Source: Siphonodentalium dalli (taxonomy: Eukaryota; Mollusca; Scaphopoda; Gadilida; Siphonodentaliidae). From it: a stretch of 64,000 bases of DNA. The DNA lies in contig CP136065.1 in the NCBI GenBank assembly GCA_032622095.1, positions 37,856,732-37,920,731 on the forward strand, written 5' to 3'. Below are positions 56,957-64,000 of this stretch, in pieces. The position numbers and the translations under genes are program-made. The notes beneath the pieces are model-generated. The model was not told the DNA's origin. It worked only from the letters and a program-made list of their open reading frames with translations, and searched no databases. Position 1 is the stretch's first letter, and each line of letters begins with the position of its first letter.

Positions 56957-57015
56957 CTGTATATTAGTGACATATCTTGTGGTCGGTATAGCGATAAGCC
57001 CGGTATATTAGTGAT

Positions 57016-58115
57016 TGTAGTGAGATCATAATATGATCATACGCTGGCGTAACTAAGAACCACAGCTAAACCACATGCATAAGCTGTATGGTATATATCT
57101 GGCCTTTTTTAATCTTATAAAAATAACTTCACAGATACGTATTCCCATCAAATAAAATTCACTTAGGCCTTATATCGTGGTGTGATTATGATTAACTACA
57201 CCCCAGACGTGCACAGGGGATCATCGAATTCCGTGTATGAATTAGGTCAATCATACATCAGTGCATGTGAGAAATCAGATATTCACATTGGAAACAGACT
57301 ACGAGCTCACCACCTCGGACTTAAAACATCAAACTGAAAGTATTCAAAAGTCAAAAATGTTGGTTGTTGTCGAGAGGAGAGTATTTTTCTTAAATTAACC
57401 ATTATATTATTGACACTGTGTGCATAATCAGATTGAGATGCGTACTATACAAAGCGGCTTGACGATTTCATCATGTTCATTTCATCCATGAAATGTCATC
57501 ATGTCGATTTCAACGAAACTCGACGAATAACGTCAGCATGTAGCTTTCCCATCGATCGAATTCGCGATAACCTGATTGTATCTTCTGCTTTGTTCATAAG
57601 TATGTGTTTCTTGTCGATTCATGAAAATAGAAGGTTATCTAAGGATTATCAGACGCACGTATGTACTATGTAAATATTAGGATATTTAAATGTGATATAA
57701 TAATGTTTGCATGCATCACGAATTTCGATTTCTATTACAGTATTGTCTGCAGTATCGCCCTGGCAGAGTGATTGAGATTTTCCTATTGCACGCGTGATTT
57801 ATATATTTAGGCCATGTACTCCAAATGCAGATATTTGACAGTGCTGTCGTTAATGTCATATGTTCTCAAAAAAATGTAAACCGACACTACGAATGAACTT
57901 CACTATGCATAATTCCGATGGTAACTCCTCTCATTTTGAAGACACACACAACTGTTGCCGATTACGACGTTAATGCTTTAAGCCCACCGATCTTCTGTGC
58001 GACAAAAGTGCTCGCAAAAATTCAAAACGGCAGTGTCGTATTAGATAATAATTGGTGACGTCACAATATCAGATATAGTCTAAATACGAGCCAAAGCGTT
58101 CGGCTTTGGTTCGTT
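57016..58115. other. No gene recognised
   Basis: Separates two blocks of the 95-bp satellite. The 66-codon ORF at 57473-57673 has no motif. Confidence 0.4.
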
Positions 58116-58119
58116 ATTA

Positions 58120-58264
58120 ATGACACCCTCGTATATAATCCACATATCACACAGTAATTCATTTACCTTTCTACATTTGGTGGTGGTCGGTGTAGTGATG
58201 GGTCCTGGTATATTATTGACACCCTCGTACATAATCTTATAATGCACATATCACCCAGTACCTT
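58120..58264 (-). repeat. 95-bp satellite, block left of the 4.7-kb foldback
   Basis: One full unit with exon-like segment 58167-58204 (38 bases, CCAG acceptor-like and GTAAAT donor-like) and part of the next, interrupted at 58264 by the foldback element. Confidence 0.85.
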
Positions 58265-59785
58265 ATAGTATGGGCCCTCATTACCCGGAGGTGTCACCAG
58301 AAATGGAAATTTCAGCGACCACCATATGTATGTGGTCCAACTTTTCTAATTTCATGATCCGGTTGTTGCGGTGTCAATATAGGGGGCAAAATATGATTAT
58401 TTCACATTGTCCTCATGCTACCCAACCTTATTTTTATGCATTTTCGGATTATGTTCCTGTGATGTTCATCAGTCTAAACTAATTAATCAATATTCAATTT
58501 AACTTTTTATTCCTTTGATTTGGGAGACAGTTATGTGAGTGGTATTGAAAATGGTAAAAAGTTGCCAGATAATCGATTGACGTTGGAGCTGTGATGTATT
58601 TCGCTAATCGTGAACGTATTTTGTTTTCGCTGATTCAGCTAAATGTGTCGGTTTTAACTCCGTTTATCAAAACCTTATCTGATATTGTCACCATATGTAT
58701 GTATGTATTTTTGTGATCCATGGCATATTTGATAGTTGTTCTATTGTGGTCCTGGGACGTATGTAGCGCGAATACAGGGCAAAAACTTACCCTCCCCCAA
58801 AACGATATTTAGTGACGCGTTTGACAAATAGTCAGATTTCTTACGTCATATCACATTTTGTGCTTACTAAAAGCGATCTGAAAACAGATTTGTGTGTCTA
58901 TTGTAAGGATGGCTTGTCGCCATTCATGAATTTTGGAGTGTCGACTTAAATGGGGGTCAACATAAATTAAAGAGCGTTTCGTTCTTTATCAACATGATTG
59001 ATAGGACCATTTGGCGTATTGTGATCTGTGCGATTTGAAATGTTGTCACAAAACTGATAGGTATGACCTCAAAGATATATTTGAAAAAATTGGATATGAT
59101 CAGTGGGTTCTTACTGGCTACAGTTGCCATCAAAATTTAACATTGATATTTATGGAGATTCTAATATTCTGGATAATTGGCACCATTTTGCGTATGATTA
59201 TATATGAATTAAAATTTCTCAAAAATGCTATGCATGAAACTCAGGCGCAGTTTGGGGAAAACGTTATGTGACTAGACTATTATCACTGGCTACCGTTTTG
59301 GTCAAAATTTAACATTGGACCCTGTGGAGAATATTTGTTATTTTACTCGAACATTTTTTGATAGTAATATCATTATACGGCCACCATGTGCTACTATAGG
59401 AATACGAGACATTCACCGAAACAATCAGTAATCTAATGCATGCAATAGAGTCGATATTGTTATGCTTCTAGATACAGTACTTGACAAAAGTATGTTCACA
59501 ATGCTTTGTAATGCAACTGATAATATGCAGCCTGTTGCATAATTATGTTGAGTCAAATGAAAAATGATTATCAGTTTCACAATGTGACTATATTGTAAAT
59601 TATTGTTTTGTTGATACGTGTTTTGAAGCCAAATTGTAGATCATAACGAATTGTAATGTGATATACACTGGTAAATTATACTCCTTTGATGTCAAGAGTC
59701 TATCACACATACACCAGGAGAGTATTGTTTTATATGGAAGGCAATAGCTGCCTTATGGGATTGTCGTCCCTTCCACGTTTATATT

Positions 59786-61135
59786 GTGTCTATTCACCTT
59801 TATATGGCATTCATTCACCTTCATATGGTGTGCATATGTCGTTGTATGGTGTCCATTCATCTTTGTGTGGCGTCCATACACATTTATAATGCATTCATTA
59901 ACCTTTATATGGTAAGCAAATGTCGTTATATGGTGTCCATTCATATGTTCATGGTATCAATTCACTTTTATGTGATGTGCACATTCCCATATGTGGTGTT
60001 AATTCACCTTTACAATGGTGAGCACTGTTATTTATATAGTGTCAATTCACCTTTGTGTGGTGTTCATTTGTCTTTATAGTTTATATGTCCATTCACCTTT
60101 ATATAGTGTCAATTCACCGTTATATTGTGTCAATTCACCTTTATATGGCGTCCATTCACAATTATATGCTACCCATTCACATTTATATGCTGCCCATTCA
60201 CCTTTATATGGTGTGCAAATGTCTTTATATGGTGTTCATTAACCTGTATATGATGTGCACATGTCTTAACATGGTGTCCATTCACCATCATATGGTGTGC
60301 AAATGTGTTTATATTGTGTCCATTCACCTTTATATTGTGTGCAGATGTCTTTATATGGTGTTCATTAACCTGTATATGATGTGCACATGTCTTAACATGG
60401 TGTCCATTCACCATCATATGGTGTGCAAATGTGTTTATATTGTGTCCATTCACCTTTATATTGTGTGCAGATGTCTTTATATGGTGTCCTTTCAACTTTA
60501 TATGGGGTCCATCCACCGATATATGGAGTCAATTTACTTGTATATTGTGCGCAAGTGTCTTTATGTGATTCACCTTTATATGGTGTACATACACCTTTAT
60601 ATGATGTGCATATGTCATTATATGATATGATGTCCATTCACCTGTACGTGGTGTCCATTCACCGTTCTACTGGTATCCATTCACCAGTATATGGTGTGTA
60701 AATGTCTTTATATGATGTCAATTCACATTTATATGGTGTCCATTCTGTGTTGTTTCCTTTGTATGGAGTCAATTCACATCTATATGGTATGTCTTACCTT
60801 TATATGGTTCTAAGTTACCTTCATATGGTGTCTATTAACTGGATGTAGTTTCCATTCATCTTTAGTTTTGTCCATTTACCATATATTGTGTCCATTCACC
60901 TTTATTATGGTGTGTATTTACCTTTATATGGTGTGTAATTACCTATATATTATGTGTTTTTTTACCGTTATATGGTGTCCATTTACATTTATATGGTGTC
61001 CATTTACATTTATCTGTATATGGTGACCATTTATGATGATGGCATCTGTTCTTTATATGATGTACATACGACTTTATGTGATGTGTATACGACTTTATAT
61101 GCTGAGTATATGTATGTATGTTATGGTATAGCATC
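59786..61135 (+). repeat. About 21-bp tandem array inside the foldback, with an exact 126-bp duplication
   Basis: Units of the form ATTCACCTTTATATGGTGTC. 60221-60346 and 60347-60472 are identical 126-base blocks by eye. The 191-codon ORF at 60055-60630 (HLYMVSIHLYMV-type repeats) and its neighbours come from the 21-base period (seven codons) and are not proposed as a gene. Confidence 0.95.
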
Positions 61136-61139
61136 ATGA

Positions 61140-61500
61140 TGGTGAACTGACACCATATAAAGATATTTTTCACGCCATATAAATACATTTCCACACCATA
61201 TGACGATATTTGAAAATCATATAAAGATGAATGGACACCATATAAAGGTGGAACCACATCATGCAAAGACTTATGTATATCATTTAGAGAACCCATCATC
61301 TTAATGGTGAACAGACACCATATGCAGGTAAAACACACCATATGAAGGTAATGGACAATTTATAAAGATGAATGCACACCATATGAAGAACAGTGCTCAC
61401 CAGGTGGACACCTTATAAAGTTATAAATGATTTGCACACCACACACAGGTGAATGGACACCATATAAATGTGAAACGACATCATAGAATGGGTGACACAG
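61140..61500 (-). repeat. Inverted continuation of the 21-bp array
   Basis: CACCATATAAAGATGAATGG ACACCATATAAAGGTG-like units, reverse complement of those at 59786-61135; the two halves pair as the foldback's inner arms. Confidence 0.9.
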
Positions 61501-62978
61501 AAACAATGGGTACATGTGTGATGACGATATTGATGGAGTATCATTTGTAAGTATATTTGTCACATTACAACTCGTTATGATCTACAATTGCCTTCAACAC
61601 TAGTCAGTTGATAACAGGTATCAATAAAACAACAACTTACTATAAAGCCACATCGTGAAAAAAAACTATAGGCTTGTGATATTTTTTCATTTGATTCAAC
61701 ATGCATCAGACTGTATGATATCGGGGTCATAACAAACCATTCTACACATAATTTTGCCCAGTACTGTATCTAGAAGCATAAGTATATAGACTATTGCAGG
61801 AATTAGATTACTGATAAGTACATGGGTCAGACGCGATTGTATTGTCTTCATATTCTAGCACGTGGTGACCGATTAGTGATATTACTATCAAAGTTTGAGT
61901 AATATAACTAAATATTTTCCGTAAGTTCAATGTTAAATTTTTATCGCAACTGTAGTCACTGAGAATAATCTAACCACATCCAATTTTTTTCAAACAGCAC
62001 CTGAATTTCATACATATCATTTTTGAGAAATTTCAATTCACATATTATCATACACAAAACGGCACCATTTATCTCAAATACGAGAATCTCCATAGGATTT
62101 AATGTTAAATTTTGATCGCAATTGTAGCCAGCAAGAACCCACTGACCATATCAAAATTTTCAAATATATGTTTGAGGTTCACAATAGCATTTGTCGTAAT
62201 ATTTCAAATAGCACCGATCACCATATACCAAATGGCACCATCTATCATTGTAGATAAAAACAAAACGCTCTTTAAATTATTTTGACCCCGTTTTAAGCCG
62301 ACACTCCAAAATGGAAAGAATGGAAACAGATCATTCCTGAAAATGTACCTAATAGGAATACAACATTTGTTTTCAGGTCGCTTTTAGCAAGCAAAAAATG
62401 AGATATAACATTAGGAATCCGACTATTTGTCAAATGCGTCACTAAATATTATTTTGGGGGAGGGGTAAGTTTTCGCCCTGTATTCACACTACGTACGACT
62501 TAGGGCTACAAAACTACAGTGATCTAATAGCAGATATGCCACGGGTCACAAAAATGCATACATATGGTAACAACTTCCGATAAGTTTTTGATAAACGGAG
62601 TTGAAACAGGCACATTTAGCTGAATCAGCGGGGGGAAATATGTTCACGATTAAAAATATGGGTCACAGCTCAAACGTCCAACGATTATCTGGCAACTTTT
62701 TACCATTTTCAATACCACTCACATAACTGTCATCCATATCAAAGGAAGAAAAAGATATATTGAATACAGCTTAGGAATCTTAGACTGATGAACATCACAG
62801 GAACTAAACCGAAAAATGCATAAAAATAAGGTTGGGTAGCATGAAGAAAATGTGAAAAAAATCATATTTTCCCCGCCTATATATTAGATCCCGCAACAAC
62901 CGGATCCCGAAATTAGAATAGTTGGTCGCTGATATTCCCATTTCTGGTGACACCTCGGGTAATGAGAGCCCACACTAT

Positions 62979-63130
62979 TACCTGTATATATTTGGTGGTG
63001 TCGGTATAGTAAGCAGACCCTGTATATTAGTGACACCCTCTTATATAATACACATATCACATAGCAATTAACTTACCTTTATGCAGTTGGTCATGAGATC
63101 CTATATATTAGTGACACTCGTAGTAGTGTG
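62979..63130 (-). repeat. 95-bp satellite, block right of the foldback
   Basis: Two units with exon-like segments 62982-63019 (38 bases) and 63077-63100 (24 bases, DLMTNCIK), each with AATATACAG- or AATATATAG-type acceptor and GTAATA or GTAAGT donor. The donor of the first unit lies in the foldback's target duplication. Confidence 0.85.
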
Positions 63131-63740
63131 GTTTTAAATAATCTAGCCTATGAACCAAGCTAAGGCATGCAATCAGTTTACTTTGTAAAATCATGAATGT
63201 CTGCGAGAAAATAGATAAAACATTTTTCATTGCATATTTTAGTTTCTCGGCGGCCATTTGCAGAACTATTGTTTTTAGGAAAGGTCACCATAAAACAACA
63301 TAATGTCTGCAAAAGATGACTCAGTATTGAGTGTTTATGTCTGTTAGATTATTGCAAACTTGGTTGAATAATATTCATGTTGTTTTGGACCTTCACACGA
63401 CAAATGTTTTTTCTGAAAATGGCCACCAAAAACTAAAATAAGCAATGAAAAATGGTTTATTTCGTATAGCAGACTGAACGCATTCCCTAGTTGGGTTCAT
63501 AGGTTAGATAATGCAGTGTATTATTTTTTAAATATTTCCTCAAACTCTCCAATGATCAGCCTTGAAAATTGCAGTTTTTATTTTATTTAAATAACTTTTT
63601 TTATATAATTATAATATTATGAGGGTGAACAGGTTTTGTTATAGTAATATAGCATACATTGGTTATACAGGATAATAATTGTCCTCTTCAAAGTGTTAAT
63701 TTGGATATTGGGATTTGTTTTATATATATGTAAATTCTAA
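63131..63740. other. No gene recognised
   Basis: AT-rich spacer between two blocks of the exon-like satellite. If the blocks belong to one transcript this would be an intron. Confidence 0.35.
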
Positions 63741-63746
63741 ACTTAC

Positions 63747-63947
63747 CTTTATAGGTGTGGGGATAATCGGTTTGGTAGCAATTGGTATAGTGAGAGACCA
63801 TTTATATTCGTTCTCACAAGTGGTTGTGAATCGTGTGAAAACGTGGGTACATTTTATCACAAACGTATTATACCCGGGACAATGTAATCTATTGAATAGT
63901 TCAGCGCAGTGCGAACGTCGTGCATCCAACCGTGCATCTTGATTCAT
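63747..63947 (-). CDS. Possible longer exon that resembles the satellite exon unit
   Basis: A minus-strand open frame of 67 codons from an ATG at 63947, with HCAELFNRLHCPGYNTFV near the middle, ends in WSLTIPIATKPIIPTPIK directly before a donor, GTAAGT, at 63746. The last 17 residues repeat the LITIP..TK pattern of the satellite microexons and end in the same IK|GTAAGT, in phase 0. It may be the ancestral exon of the satellite or a chance extension of a unit. No acceptor or promoter was identified upstream, and the window ends 43 bases later. Not recognised as a known family. Confidence 0.3.
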
Positions 63948-64000
63948 CAGGTGCGTGTTTATGATAGTGCTGGAGCGAATTTGATATGGTGTTGTTAGTG

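Larger units (their letters stand above)
56640..57015 (-). repeat. 95-bp satellite with conserved splice-like signals, five units
   Basis: On the minus strand each unit contains CACTAATATACAG (branch-point-like and acceptor), a 38-39-base segment such as GGTCTCATCACTATACCGAC CACCACCAAATGTATAAAG, and a donor GTAAGTTAAT or GTGAGTTAAT. Segments 56730-56768 and 56918-56956 are 39 bases and translate as GPITTPIATKCIK and GIIAIPFTTRCIK. 56826-56863 has 38 bases. The lowest unit (to 56676) lacks a donor, and the highest (about 56985) has ACCG in place of ACAG and is fused to its neighbour. Spacers are only 54-57 bases. The same unit occurs at 58167-58204, 62982-63019 and 63077-63100. Confidence 0.9.
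58265..62978. mobile_element. 4.7-kb foldback element, arms about 1.45 kb
   Basis: The left end ATAGTATGGGCCCTCATTAC and the right end, reverse-complemented, ATAGTGTGGGCTCTCATTAC begin inverted arms that stay collinear for about 1.45 kb (58265-59720 and 61500-62978): for example CCGGTTGTTGCGG, AACGGAGTT, ACGGGTCACAAAAATGCATA and TGTAGATCATAACGA blocks face each other. The flanks are TACCTT at 58259-58264 and TACCTG at 62979-62984, so 5 bp or an imperfect 6-bp duplication is likely. The interior is a tandem array of ATTCACCTTTATATGGTGTC-like units. No transposase is seen. The 86-codon ORF at 59011-59271 lies in the left arm and has no recognised domain. Confidence 0.92.

Noticed and set aside
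59011-59271. 86-codon ORF with a hydrophobic stretch suggesting a receptor
   Set aside because: Lies in the arm of the 4.7-kb foldback, and the opposite arm does not keep the frame open.
60055-60630. 191-codon ORF with HLYMVSIHLYMV repeats
   Set aside because: The 21-bp tandem period is exactly seven codons, so open frames on both strands follow from the repeat. No start context or conservation supports a gene.

Overview
The window looks like intergenic or intron-rich nuclear DNA from an animal, probably a marine invertebrate and possibly a mollusc-like lophotrochozoan. It is AT-rich, most of it has no long open reading frame, and a few short ORFs have good splice sites. It contains decayed Tx1/L1-like and CR1-like LINEs, many inverted-repeat DNA elements, frequent TACATGTA and ACCGGT words, and one intact Mab-21-fold (cGAS-like) gene. 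The taxon is an inference; nothing here fixes it.

Only one intact protein gene is clear: a 492-codon Mab-21/cGAS-like nucleotidyltransferase on the minus strand at 48264-49742. All three predicted metal-binding acids are visible, and a likely 5'UTR splice acceptor lies just upstream. Weaker gene evidence comes from isolated exon-like pieces: a minus-strand terminal exon at 37339-37401, two divergent first-exon candidates around 41.4 kb, a possible exon at 40.7-40.9 kb, and a 95-bp satellite whose units each carry a short ORF between splice-like signals (56.6-57.0, 58.2, 63.0 and 63.75 kb, minus strand).

Layout. 0-8 kb: nested minus-strand LINE wreckage. A Tx1-like endonuclease copy sits at the left edge. 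A CR1-like element is apparently split by a second Tx1-like element and by a Harbinger-like DNA transposon that sits inside its reverse transcriptase. 8.7-12.4 kb: a TTAA-flanked MITE, then about 80 copies of a 37-bp tandem repeat. That unit matches the terminus of a second TTAA-flanked MITE found complete at 35.6 kb. 13.5-21.7 kb: a 2-kb inverted-repeat element beside a 6.0-kb foldback-like element with an exact 8-bp target duplication and arms made of about 340-bp tandem units. 22.1-23.1 kb: a hAT-like element. 24.6-30.4 kb: diverged tandem repeats. 31-35.9 kb and 46.3-47.5 kb: two inverted copies of one composite repeat, strong palindromes, and the second copy of the first MITE. 37.9-40.5 kb: hAT-like elements and a segmental duplication. 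43.8-45.7 kb: a 380-bp satellite with alternating A/B monomers. 47.6-49.9 kb: 60-bp repeats directly downstream of the Mab-21-fold gene. 50-51 kb: a diverged tandem repeat. 53-56 kb: hairpins. 58.3-63.0 kb: a 4.7-kb foldback element inserted in the exon-like satellite.

There is no operon-like logic. The main themes are inverted-repeat DNA elements, satellites that appear to grow from element ends, and one candidate innate-immune or signalling enzyme gene in the middle of the repeats. No tRNA, rRNA or CRISPR array was recognised.
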